Positions 1 to 6,943 of a stretch of DNA of 7,647 nucleotides are shown piece by piece (positions within the stretch are counted from its first letter, which is position 1; the number at the start of each line of letters is the position of its first letter). Origin of the DNA: Tannerella sp. (GTDB taxonomy: Bacteria > Bacteroidota > Bacteroidia > Bacteroidales > Tannerellaceae). The position numbers were made by a program, and so were the translations under genes. Below the pieces are notes generated by a model, which had not been told where the DNA came from, did no database searches, and was given only the letters and a program-made list of their open reading frames with translations. The stretch spans positions 1 to 7,647 of the forward strand of contig JAISTJ010000077.1 of assembly GCA_031272655.1 (NCBI GenBank), read 5' to 3'.

Positions 1-2990
1 GGATAGGCGTCAGGGAGGCGTTTATCGGCAATATCTACGAAGACAGGATGCCGCGCGGCGCTGTCCGCACCCTCAGCCCGGAATGGGAAGATTGCATGCG
101 TTTCGCCCTTACCGAAGGCAAGCGTATTGGCATCAAAGTCAGCTCGTTCAACTGCCCGGGATGGAGTATGGCGGGCGGTCCGTGGGTCAAACCCGACGAG
201 GCTATGCGGTATATCACTTACAGTGAGGCGGATACGAAGGGCGGCGGCAAGATTAAAGCCGTCCTTCCCAAGCCGAAAGAGTTTTTTCAGGATGTGGCTG
301 TTCTGGCTTATCGCGAGCCGCTTAGCAACGCACAGTCCAATGTCATCAAAAACTTCACTTATCACAAAAACAGCGCTGGAGAGCCTGCTACAGCCCTCTT
401 TAAGTTTCCCGCGCCTTCCCTCATGCGTACATTAATTATAATGCCGGATAAAGAGCCATTCAGTATGACATGCGAAGTTTATGCCAAGCAAAACGGTGAT
501 TATCAGCTTGTTAAGTCGGCATACTTTGACAGGCTGACGGATAATCTTTCATACGGCCCCGAACCTTATGCGCCGTTGTGCATTTCTTTGGGCGAGACAA
601 CAGCGCAGGAGTTTAAAGTGGTGATGCTTAAAACGCCTTCAAAATTCAGCCTTAAAAGCATAGAACTTACTGCCGAAGCCAAAATTGAGCATTATTCGGA
701 GAAACTCAACAACAAGATGCCGTTGATAGCGACGCCGGACTGGTTTTCGTATCAATGGAAGCCGCAGCAGGAGCCTTCGCGGGAAGCGGTTGTAAATGAG
801 GCGGATATAATTAATGTGTCGGAGTTTATGCACGGCGACACGCTTGTCTGGGACGCCCCCGACGGTTTGTGGCATGTCATGCGGCTCGGCATGGCGCCTA
901 CTTTGAAAACAAACAAGCCTTCTGCGCCGGACGCCACAGGGCTTGAGATAGATAAAATGAGCCGCAAACCCTTGCAGCATCACTACGATTCTTATATCGG
1001 CAAGATTGTGCGCGGACTGCCCGACGGGCTTACTTTCAACCGCGTGATAGCCGACAGCTACGAGACCGGTCCTGGCAGCTGGACGGACGGTTTTCGCGAA
1101 ATTTTCACCGACACATACGGCTACGACCCTGTGCCGTGGCTCGCGCTGTTTTCGGGGCAGATCGTCGGCTCGGCGGACATGTCAGAGCGCTTTATGTGGG
1201 ACATGCGGCGGCTTGTCGCCGACCGGATTGCGTCCGAATTTGTCGGCGGAATGGCTGATTTGTTCGCTCAAAACGGCTCAAGTCTGTGGCTTGAAAACTA
1301 CGGTTGGGACGGCTTCCCCTCCGAATTTCTAAAATACGCCAAACTGTCGCCCTCTGTCGGCGGCGAATACTGGACGACCAGCCCCAATGTAGAATGTCGC
1401 CTCGCCGCTTCCGCCTGCCATATTTACGACAAAAATGTCATTTATGCCGAATCATACACTACAGGCGGGCATCTTTATGAGTTTCATCCCCGAACGCTCA
1501 AGCAGAAAGGCGACGAAGCATATATCGAAGGCGTCAATCAACATATCATGCATCTCGCTATCCATCAGCCATATAACGACAAAGCGCCGGGGATAAATTC
1601 GTGGTTCGGGATAGAATTGAACCGTCATAATACATGGTTTGAACAGGCTAAGGCGTGGATAGACTACCAGAGCCGTTGCTGCTTCATGCTTCAGCAGGGC
1701 AAACCGGCCGCCGATGTGTGCTTTTTTATCGGCGAAGACTGTCCCAAAATGGCGGGATGGAAAGATCCTTCGCTTTCGCAAGGCTATGATTATGACTTTA
1801 TTAACGCTGATGTGATAATTAACGACCTGACTGTCAAGGATGGCAGGCTGACGCTTCCATCAGGCGTGAGCTACGCGCTGCTTGCGTTGCCGCCGCTCAC
1901 AACGATGCGCCCCGAACTGCTCGCCAAAATCGAACAGTTGGTTTTAGACGGAGCATCAATCATCGGCGCGCCGGTGGACAAATCGCCCAGCCTGCAGAAC
2001 TACCCGCAATGCGACAAACAGTTGCAAGAGACGGCCTCAAGGCTGTGGAAACAAAACACTGCTGTTAACGACTATGGCAAAGGTAAAGTGTTCTATAACA
2101 CAAACATTAACAGCGCATTAGAGGCTGTAGGCGCTTCTGAAGCCGTTCGTATCAGCGGCGGTGCGCCCGTATTGTGGAAACAGCGCGACCTGCCGAATGG
2201 AAGGCGGATTTATTTCGTTACTAATCAGAGTGATAAAGAGATTGCTTTCGATATTTCTTTCCGTACCAACGGATTGCAACCGGAGTGGTGGGATGCTGTG
2301 GACGGCTCTACCCGTGCGCTTGTAAACTATTCAGTACAAGATGGTTATACCACGATCCCCCTTCGCCTTGACGCCCTCGAAAGCGGCTTTGTTGTTTTCC
2401 GGAATCGCGCATCGTCTCCTGCCGCAACTGCGCCTGCCGCAACTGCTGCACAAAATTATTTTACAGAAAAAACGCTTTTAACTGTTCCCGACAAATGGAA
2501 TATAGAGCTTGTAAACCACTGGACGGGAGAGAGTTATGTGTTTGAAAATTCCGCGCTCTTCGACTGGACGCAGCATCCGTCTGACAACATCCGCTATTTT
2601 TCCGGTACGGCAACATACAAAAACGTTTTCAACATTCCGGCATCTATCTGTGTATCAGATGTTTATATCGCTATCGAAGAGGTTGGCGTTGTAGCGACGG
2701 TATTTGTCAATGGCGTCGAAGCGGGCACAATATGGACAAAACCATATCGCCTGAAAATTGGAGACTTGTTGAAAGAAGGTGATAATATTCTGGAAATCAA
2801 GGTGTCAAATGTATGGCGTAACAAGGTAGTGGACAAATTAAACAACATCACCCCCAACAATCCCGTTTATCTGCTCGATCCGCCGTCGCCTGCTTCCTAC
2901 GGCAAGTCCCTGATCCCATCAGGCATCACCGGCGCCGTAAAACTTGTTGAAATAAAACTTGCGGATAATCTCAAAGAAACCGCTCTGTGA
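1..2990 (+). CDS. GH106-like glycoside hydrolase (probable alpha-L-rhamnosidase), 5' partial
   Basis: The frame is open from base 3, so the gene starts left of the window; the ATG at 48 is internal, because the 15 codons before it (IGVREAFIGNIYEDR) read straight into it. About 995 residues are visible; numbering below counts Met at 48 as 1. Seen: FNCPGWSMAGGPW at 34-46, DSYETGPGSW from 336 (E339), LENYGWDG around E416, AESYTTGG around E468, an Ala/Pro/Thr linker at 791-800, then a C-terminal beta-rich domain (about 810-965) with WTKPYRL and DNILEIKVSN motifs typical of galactose-binding-like modules. This layout and these acidic motifs match large GH106 enzymes of gut Bacteroidota, which remove alpha-L-rhamnose from plant glycans such as pectins; E339, E416 and E468 are candidate active-site acids by inference. 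The signal peptide is outside the window, so export is inferred from the family. The 3' end overlaps the convergent aguB gene. Family confidence is good; substrate is not determined. Confidence 0.85.
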   Translation, partial: IGVREAFIGNIYEDRMPRGAVRTLSPEWEDCMRFALTEGKRIGIKVSSFNCPGWSMAGGPWVKPDEAMRYITYSEADTKGGGKIKAVLPKPKEFFQDVAVLAYREPLSNAQSNVIKNFTYHKNSAGEPATALFKFPAPSLMRTLIIMPDKEPFSMTCEVYAKQNGDYQLVKSAYFDRLTDNLSYGPEPYAPLCISLGETTAQEFKVVMLKTPSKFSLKSIELTAEAKIEHYSEKLNNKMPLIATPDWFSYQWKPQQEPSREAVVNEADIINVSEFMHGDTLVWDAPDGLWHVMRLGMAPTLKTNKPSAPDATGLEIDKMSRKPLQHHYDSYIGKIVRGLPDGLTFNRVIADSYETGPGSWTDGFREIFTDTYGYDPVPWLALFSGQIVGSADMSERFMWDMRRLVADRIASEFVGGMADLFAQNGSSLWLENYGWDGFPSEFLKYAKLSPSVGGEYWTTSPNVECRLAASACHIYDKNVIYAESYTTGGHLYEFHPRTLKQKGDEAYIEGVNQHIMHLAIHQPYNDKAPGINSWFGIELNRHNTWFEQAKAWIDYQSRCCFMLQQGKPAADVCFFIGEDCPKMAGWKDPSLSQGYDYDFINADVIINDLTVKDGRLTLPSGVSYALLALPPLTTMRPELLAKIEQLVLDGASIIGAPVDKSPSLQNYPQCDKQLQETASRLWKQNTAVNDYGKGKVFYNTNINSALEAVGASEAVRISGGAPVLWKQRDLPNGRRIYFVTNQSDKEIAFDISFRTNGLQPEWWDAVDGSTRALVNYSVQDGYTTIPLRLDALESGFVVFRNRASSPAATAPAATAAQNYFTEKTLLTVPDKWNIELVNHWTGESYVFENSALFDWTQHPSDNIRYFSGTATYKNVFNIPASICVSDVYIAIEEVGVVATVFVNGVEAGTIWTKPYRLKIGDLLKEGDNILEIKVSNVWRNKVVDKLNNITPNNPVYLLDPPSPASYGKSLIPSGITGAVKLVEIKLADNLKETAL
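2418..2447 (+). repeat. 15-bp tandem duplication in the glycosidase linker
   Basis: Two adjacent 15-base units (2418-2432 and 2433-2447) differ only at the last base. They are in frame and encode PAATA twice, forming a short Ala/Pro/Thr linker between the catalytic part and the C-terminal beta-sandwich of the glycosidase. It looks like a simple slippage or duplication product that lengthens a flexible hinge. Confidence 0.85.
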
Positions 2991-3843
2991 TGCCGTTGTA
3001 GGAATCTATCCGGCGGTCGCGGAGGAAGGGCCACCAGCGGCGGACTTGTTCGGTGCGGCTAAAATCTATTTCTACAGTAGCGGTATCTTCCTCATTATCA
3101 GGTGATTGATATAGAATTTCGCCTTGAGCGCCACAAACAAAACTGTGTCCCCAAAATGTTATGCCAGAGGTATGTCCGGAGGGGTCGCTTTCGTGTCCGA
3201 CGCGATTGACGGCAATAAGCGGCAGCCCGTTGGCGATGGCATGTCCGCGCTGAACGGTCTGCCATGCGTCTTGTTGGCGGCGCTGTTCCGCTTTGTCATC
3301 GGCGTCGCTCCATCCTATCGCCGTGGGATAAACAAGGATGTCAGCCCCTTTAAGAGCCATCAGGCGGGCAGCTTCCGGAAACCACTGATCCCAGCATACA
3401 AGCACGCCAAGACGGCCGATGGATGTGTTAACCGGCTCAAAACCAATATCTCCGGGCGTAAAATAAAATTTCTCATAGTAAGCAGGATCATCGGGGATGT
3501 GCATTTTGCGGTATAAACCCGCAATAGAGCCGTCGCTGTCGAGCACGACGGATGTGTTGTGATACAGTCCCACAGCGCGTTTCTCAAACAATGAAGCGAC
3601 AATGACTATGTTATAACTCCTTGATAAACAGCTAAATAACTCTGTAGAAGCGCCCGGAATTGTCTCGGCAAGGTCGAAAAAGCCGGTATCCTCGGTTTGA
3701 CAGAAGTAAAGGCCGTTGTGTAACTCCTGAAGCACAACTAATTGAGCGCCGGCATCCGCACACAAAGCGATTTTTTCCGTCAATCTTTCAATATTCGCCT
3801 TGGCGTCGGCAGTATTATGTTGCTGTATCAGTCCTGTTTTCAT
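2971..3843 (-). CDS. aguB: Carbon-nitrogen hydrolase, probable N-carbamoylputrescine amidase
   Basis: A 290-residue nitrilase-superfamily enzyme, close to the usual AguB length. AguB hydrolyses N-carbamoylputrescine to putrescine, CO2 and ammonia, the last step of the agmatine route to polyamines, in the cytoplasm. The Glu-Lys-Cys triad is visible: E40 in VVLQELHNG, K113 in YRKMHIPDD, C150 in GVLVCWDQWFPEAARLM. The YRKMHIPDDPAYYEKFYFTPGD region and CWDQWFPE with YPTAIGW are characteristic of the AguB branch rather than of general amidases. The start at 3843 gives MKTGLIQQ, the normal family N-terminus; the frame stays open to 3951, but the extra 36 codons are an A/T-rich leader that would run into the neighbour's promoter. 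It is transcribed alone, divergent from the oxidoreductase and convergent with the glycosidase (20-base overlap). The usual partner, agmatine deiminase (aguA), is not in view. A related omega-amidase-like activity is the alternative. Confidence 0.88.
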   Translation of the reverse strand: MKTGLIQQHNTADAKANIERLTEKIALCADAGAQLVVLQELHNGLYFCQTEDTGFFDLAETIPGASTELFSCLSRSYNIVIVASLFEKRAVGLYHNTSVVLDSDGSIAGLYRKMHIPDDPAYYEKFYFTPGDIGFEPVNTSIGRLGVLVCWDQWFPEAARLMALKGADILVYPTAIGWSDADDKAEQRRQQDAWQTVQRGHAIANGLPLIAVNRVGHESDPSGHTSGITFWGHSFVCGAQGEILYQSPDNEEDTATVEIDFSRTEQVRRWWPFLRDRRIDSYNGITERFL

Positions 3844-3867
3844 CACTTTAACATCTTTTTCAGGGTG

Positions 3868-3875
3868 TAAAGATA
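3868..3875 (-). promoter_or_regulatory. Possible -7 element of the aguB promoter
   Basis: On the minus strand this reads TATCTTTA, seven of eight positions of the Bacteroidales -7 consensus TAnnTTTG, 24 bases upstream of the aguB start codon. The nearest TTTG-type -33 candidate (minus strand, 3902-3899) is 23 bases away, longer than the usual 19-21, so this is a weak call. Confidence 0.3.
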
Positions 3876-3916
3876 GGCATATTTTTAAAAATATAAAGCA
3901 AAAAACAAGTAAAAAA

Positions 3917-3948
3917 TTTCTTCGTAAAGAAAAATTTCCGTAATTTTG
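3917..3948 (+). promoter_or_regulatory. Bacteroidales-type promoter of the oxidoreductase gene
   Basis: TAATTTTG at 3941-3948 is an exact match to the Bacteroidales -7 consensus TAnnTTTG and is followed by CACCC. TTTC at 3917-3920 lies 20 bases upstream and matches the -33 element TTTG in three of four positions. Transcription would begin around 3954-3957, giving a leader of about 40 bases before the ATG at 3997. A short inverted repeat (TTTCTT, 4-base loop, AAGAAA at 3917-3932) covers the -33 element and part of the spacer. Confidence 0.6.
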
Positions 3949-3996
3949 CACCCAATCGTCATTTCGAAACGCGGATAAAAACTAAATATCAATATA

Positions 3997-5358
3997 ATGA
4001 ACAGAAGAATATTTTTGAAACAGAGTATGTTAGCGTCGGCAGGCATTGCTATGGGCGCGAACACGTTTATGAGCGCCGCTTCGTGTGCAGGCGCTAACGA
4101 CAAAATAGTTCTCGCCTTGATAGGCTGCGGCGGACGCGGGCTTGGCTGCATCATCAACTGCTGCAAAATTAACGAGAATGTAACAATCAAAACCGTTTGC
4201 GACGTCAATCGCACAAAGCTTGGCAAAGCTGCGGTAGAAGTGGAAAAACAACTCGGTTACAAACCCGGGCAAACGGAAAACATGCAGGAAGTGTTTGATG
4301 ATAAGGATGTTGACGCCGTATGGGTAGCTACTCCCGAACACTGGCACGTATTGGCAACGATTTGGGCTTGCCAGGCCGGAAAAGATGTTTATGTGGAGAA
4401 AAACCCGTCTATCAATATCTGGGAAGGCAGGAAGATGGTCGAGGCCGCTGAAAAATACAAGCGGATAGTGCAGGTAGGTTTCCAGAACCGCAGCGCTGCA
4501 TACGCTTTCTCGGCGCGTGAATATCTGCGTAGCGGCAAACTTGGCAAGATTGTTACCGTCAAGAGCTACAACATGCTCGGCGGCGGCAAGTGTCAGGAAG
4601 CGCCAGAGACAACAGTACCGGCATGGCTCGACTGGGATAAATGGCTCGGACCGGCTCCAATGCGCGGCTTCAGCCCGTCTATTGCCGACGAGAACGGACG
4701 CGGCGGATGGAACAGCTATTGGGCTTACAGCGGCGGCGGACTTGCAGATGATGCTTCTCACGTCATGGATCTCGCGCGTTTCGTCATAGGAGACCCCGAT
4801 CACCCGCGCTCGGTTTATTGCTGCGGCGGAAGTCATATCTTCGGAAGCACGTGCGATACTCCTGAATATCAGTCTATTGTGTATGATTTCGGGGATTTTA
4901 CTTTCACTTGCGACAATGGCAACGCCACCAATTATATGACCAAAACCCCCAACGATATCCGCATGGATCCGACGCGCTGGCCTAATTGGCGCAATAACTC
5001 CACCCGTACGGAAATATACGGCACCGAAGGGCTGATGTACCTTGGCCGTCATGGCGGCGGCTGGCAGGTGCTTGGCCCGAAAAATGAGATTGTAGCGCAG
5101 GAAGGTGGCGTTCACCCTGATAATGAGCACCAAAAGAACTTCATCGAGTGCCTGCGTTCACGTAAGCAGCCGAACAGCGATGCCGAGCAATGCCACCGTA
5201 GCGCCGTACTTGTCCACCTCGGCAACACCGCTTACCGCGTCGGCAACAAGCAACTCATGTTTGACCCCGTTACCGAAAAGTTCACCAACTCGGACGAAGC
5301 GAATGTCATAGCGCGCGGCACGTACCGCAAAGGCTACGAGGTTCCCGAAAAAGTTTGA
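3997..5358 (+). CDS. Tat-exported Gfo/Idh/MocA family NAD(P)-dependent oxidoreductase
   Basis: A 453-residue protein. Residues 1-30 form a twin-arginine signal (NRRIFLKQ, then a mild hydrophobic stretch), implying export of a folded, cofactor-loaded enzyme. A Rossmann fold follows: GCGGRG at 43-48, D69 at the end of the second strand in VCDVN, ATPEHWH at 111-117, and E134-K135, the catalytic lysine motif. The C-terminal substrate domain has WDKWLGPAP at about 213-221 and GGGLADDASHVMDLAR with D252, H255 and D258 at the catalytic-histidine position. Family members oxidise or epimerise sugars, inositols and sugar derivatives; the substrate cannot be read from the sequence. The usual EKP motif is EKN here. 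C30 in AASC could be a weak lipobox. GH109 glycosidases share the fold, but this protein keeps the oxidoreductase-type EK pair. It has its own promoter and terminator, so it is probably monocistronic. Confidence 0.9.
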   Translation: MNRRIFLKQSMLASAGIAMGANTFMSAASCAGANDKIVLALIGCGGRGLGCIINCCKINENVTIKTVCDVNRTKLGKAAVEVEKQLGYKPGQTENMQEVFDDKDVDAVWVATPEHWHVLATIWACQAGKDVYVEKNPSINIWEGRKMVEAAEKYKRIVQVGFQNRSAAYAFSAREYLRSGKLGKIVTVKSYNMLGGGKCQEAPETTVPAWLDWDKWLGPAPMRGFSPSIADENGRGGWNSYWAYSGGGLADDASHVMDLARFVIGDPDHPRSVYCCGGSHIFGSTCDTPEYQSIVYDFGDFTFTCDNGNATNYMTKTPNDIRMDPTRWPNWRNNSTRTEIYGTEGLMYLGRHGGGWQVLGPKNEIVAQEGGVHPDNEHQKNFIECLRSRKQPNSDAEQCHRSAVLVHLGNTAYRVGNKQLMFDPVTEKFTNSDEANVIARGTYRKGYEVPEKV

Positions 5359-5385
5359 CCTCGTCTGTTTTTTTGATTTACATGG

Positions 5386-5431
5386 ACACGAAAGTGCAAA
5401 GATCTGATTCTTTGGACTTTCGTGTTTTTTT
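5386..5431 (+). terminator. Intrinsic terminator after the oxidoreductase
   Basis: A perfect 10-bp outer stem (ACACGAAAGT at 5386-5395 with ACTTTCGTGT at 5416-5425), a single G-G mismatch, a 6-bp inner stem (CAAAGA at 5397-5402 with TCTTTG at 5409-5414) and a 6-base loop, followed by a run of T to 5431. It lies 27 bases after the stop codon and insulates the sigma-factor operon from the oxidoreductase. No matching A tract precedes it, so it looks one-directional. Confidence 0.9.
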
Positions 5432-5489
5432 ATTATAAAAACTCAAAGAAAAATGTTAGAAAATCCCATCTCATTCGTTATAGGATAAA

Positions 5490-5987
5490 ATGGATAAGGG
5501 AAGATTTAAATCGGAAATCATACCGTTGCGGCAGGCGATGCTTGCTGTGGCAGTGAAGATGCTCGGAAACGCCGATGATGCGGAAGATGCGGTTCAGGAG
5601 GCTATGATGCGGGTTTGGGAGATGCGCTCCGAGAACCTCGCAAACCCCGCCGGATACGCTATGCAGACGCTCAAAAACTATTGCCTCGACCGCCTCCGTT
5701 CCGATAAAGAGACCGTTGACGTTGCCGAAACAGCTCTTGAAAACGATGATAATCCGTATCTTACGACCGAAAGGCGCGATGCCGTGGCGCTTGTCAGGAA
5801 AATTATCGCCACGCTGCCCCGACTGCAGAAGATGATTCTTGAGATGCGCGACATTGAGGGTTACGAACTCGAAGAAATAGCCGCCATCACGGGTTGTAAG
5901 GTCTCTGCCGTTACCGTCAACCTCTCGCGGGCGCGTAAAACCGTCCGCGACCGTTTCAACCGGATTAATAATTACAAAAGGATATAA
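5490..5987 (+). CDS. ECF-type RNA polymerase sigma factor (sigma-70 family)
   Basis: At 165 residues it has the standard size of a minimal ECF sigma factor with only regions 2 and 4. Region 2 spans about residues 8-75, with DDAEDAVQEAMMRVW (29-43) as the core-polymerase and -10 recognition helix and AGYAMQTLKNYCLDRLR after it. Region 4 spans about 99-155, beginning LPRLQKMILEMRDIEGY and containing the helix-turn-helix LEEIAAITGCKVSAVTVNLSRAR that reads the -35 element. The ATG at 5490 follows an AGGA at 5482-5485. It leads a tight operon: the next gene starts 2 bases after its stop and encodes a likely membrane-bound regulator, the classical arrangement for ECF control. It should direct polymerase to a small regulon, perhaps including its own operon; no target is shown by the sequence. 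Confidence 0.93.
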   Translation: MDKGRFKSEIIPLRQAMLAVAVKMLGNADDAEDAVQEAMMRVWEMRSENLANPAGYAMQTLKNYCLDRLRSDKETVDVAETALENDDNPYLTTERRDAVALVRKIIATLPRLQKMILEMRDIEGYELEEIAAITGCKVSAVTVNLSRARKTVRDRFNRINNYKRI

Positions 5988-5989
5988 TT

Positions 5990-6427
5990 ATGGATAAAGA
6001 ACTAATTATCAGTCTTATAGACAAATATTTCGATGGCAGGACTACTCTTGGCGAAGAGCGGCAATTGCGCGAATATTTCCGGCAGAGGCGAATAGCTCCC
6101 GAACTGAAGTCCTACGCGCCGATGTTCCGCTTCTTCGCAAATGAACGAAATGAAGGCGTCAACAACAATGTGAGGGCGTTGAAAATTGTCTTGTGGACAG
6201 CTCTCTCGGCTGCCGCTTGCCTGCTGCTGTTCTTTGGGCTTAACTTCGATGAAGTGTTGAAAAAGCCTGATAATAAGGCAATTTCAATTGCATTCATTGA
6301 CGGCAGGAAGCATACCGACATGGAAACTATCCGCTTTCAAACTCTCCAAAGCCTCGAAATCCTCGCCGACGGCGCCGACGACGCCTGCACTGCCCAACTC
6401 GAAGCGATCAACGGTCTTACGGAATAA
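5990..6427 (+). CDS. Single-pass membrane protein, probable anti-sigma/partner of the ECF sigma factor
   Basis: A 145-residue protein whose start lies 2 bases after the sigma-factor stop, so the two are probably translationally coupled. Seen: a charged N-terminal part (1-62) with LIDKYFDGRTTLGEERQLREYF and APELKSYAPMFRFF, one strong membrane segment (about 64-86, ending ACLLLFFGLNF), and a tail of about 58 residues with FIDGRKHTDMETIRFQTLQSLE. From memory, this N-terminal pattern and the IDG-x-x-x-TD tail motif recur in small proteins encoded after ECF sigma genes in Bacteroidales. It lacks the HxxxCxxC zinc motif of classical ZAS anti-sigma factors; its only cysteines are C77, in the membrane segment, and C132. 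The inferred topology has the N-terminus in the cytoplasm holding the sigma factor and the tail in the periplasm as sensor. The anti-sigma role rests on position and topology; no experimental homologue is recognised. Confidence 0.75.
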   Translation: MDKELIISLIDKYFDGRTTLGEERQLREYFRQRRIAPELKSYAPMFRFFANERNEGVNNNVRALKIVLWTALSAAACLLLFFGLNFDEVLKKPDNKAISIAFIDGRKHTDMETIRFQTLQSLEILADGADDACTAQLEAINGLTE

Positions 6428-6445
6428 CTTTTAAATAAATGAATT

Positions 6446-6940
6446 ATGAAGAAAATATTAACAATCAACATGCTGTTTATCAGTATATTATGCAGCGCCC
6501 AGAGCGGTTTGGCTGTGGACAGCGTCTTCAACGAATACGGCAGGCGGCAAGGCTCGGCGTTGCTTGATCTCAATAAAGACGTTCTCGGTGGCCATACGCG
6601 AATAGAACGGTATAAATGCCTGATAATAAAGGCGAACGATATAGCCGCAAACGACATCCGCAAGGCTTTGGCAACCGACCGCGAAAGCCGCAGTAAGCAC
6701 ACTAATGCTGTAACTATCAAAGAAATAACTGAGAACGGGACGCTTCAAAACGCTTCCTATTGCCTTGGAAATGAAGCGGAATCATCTGTTACAGAGTATC
6801 TTTTGTATTCCGTCAGCAAAGGCAGAATCACGCTCGTCTATCTGACAGGGCGTTTCCAACCGCGTGAACTCAACGGTGAGCTGAGCAAACTAAAGGATTT
6901 ATTCATCAAAGTCAATAACAAAGAAATTAAATTATATTAA
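6446..6940 (+). CDS. Small secreted protein of unknown function (resembles DUF6108/DUF4252-type proteins)
   Basis: A 164-residue protein with a clear Sec signal peptide (KK, then a hydrophobic stretch, probable cleavage after A18 in CSAQS); C16 is preceded by Leu, so no lipobox. The mature part starts SGLAVDSVFNEYG, has a central region with ERYKCLIIKAND, and ends with a beta-type segment (ITLVYLTGRFQP) and a lysine-rich tail. The SGL-x-VD-x-x-F opening and the ITLVYL-x-G motif remind me of DUF6108 or DUF4252 proteins of Bacteroides, which often sit in ECF sigma operons; this is recalled, not searched. It lies 18 bases after the anti-sigma-like gene and 3 bases before the outer-membrane protein gene. 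It is most likely periplasmic, possibly part of the signalling or of the sigma factor's output. No catalytic motif is seen. Confidence 0.72.
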   Translation: MKKILTINMLFISILCSAQSGLAVDSVFNEYGRRQGSALLDLNKDVLGGHTRIERYKCLIIKANDIAANDIRKALATDRESRSKHTNAVTIKEITENGTLQNASYCLGNEAESSVTEYLLYSVSKGRITLVYLTGRFQPRELNGELSKLKDLFIKVNNKEIKLY

Positions 6941-6943
6941 GGT

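Noticed and set aside
1..2990. Polysaccharide utilisation locus centred on the glycosidase
   Set aside because: No SusC/SusD pair, hybrid two-component regulator or second glycosidase is visible, so a locus cannot be claimed from this window.
3124..3516. 130-codon plus-strand frame
   Set aside because: It is antisense to the conserved catalytic region of the amidase and has no recognisable protein features.
3844..3951. 36-codon N-terminal extension of the aguB frame with a hydrophobic stretch that could look like a signal peptide
   Set aside because: AguB proteins are cytoplasmic and begin just before the GLIQQ motif. The extension is A/T-rich, contains the possible aguB promoter, and reaches into the neighbour's -7 element.
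4030..5133. Long open frame of 367 codons on the minus strand
   Set aside because: It lies entirely antisense to the well-supported oxidoreductase, shows no recognisable domain, and is explained by that gene's codon usage.
5453..5488. 11-codon mini-ORF (MLENPISFVIG) ending one base before the sigma-factor start
   Set aside because: It could be a leader peptide, but it has no clear ribosome binding site or attenuator hairpin and is short enough to occur by chance.
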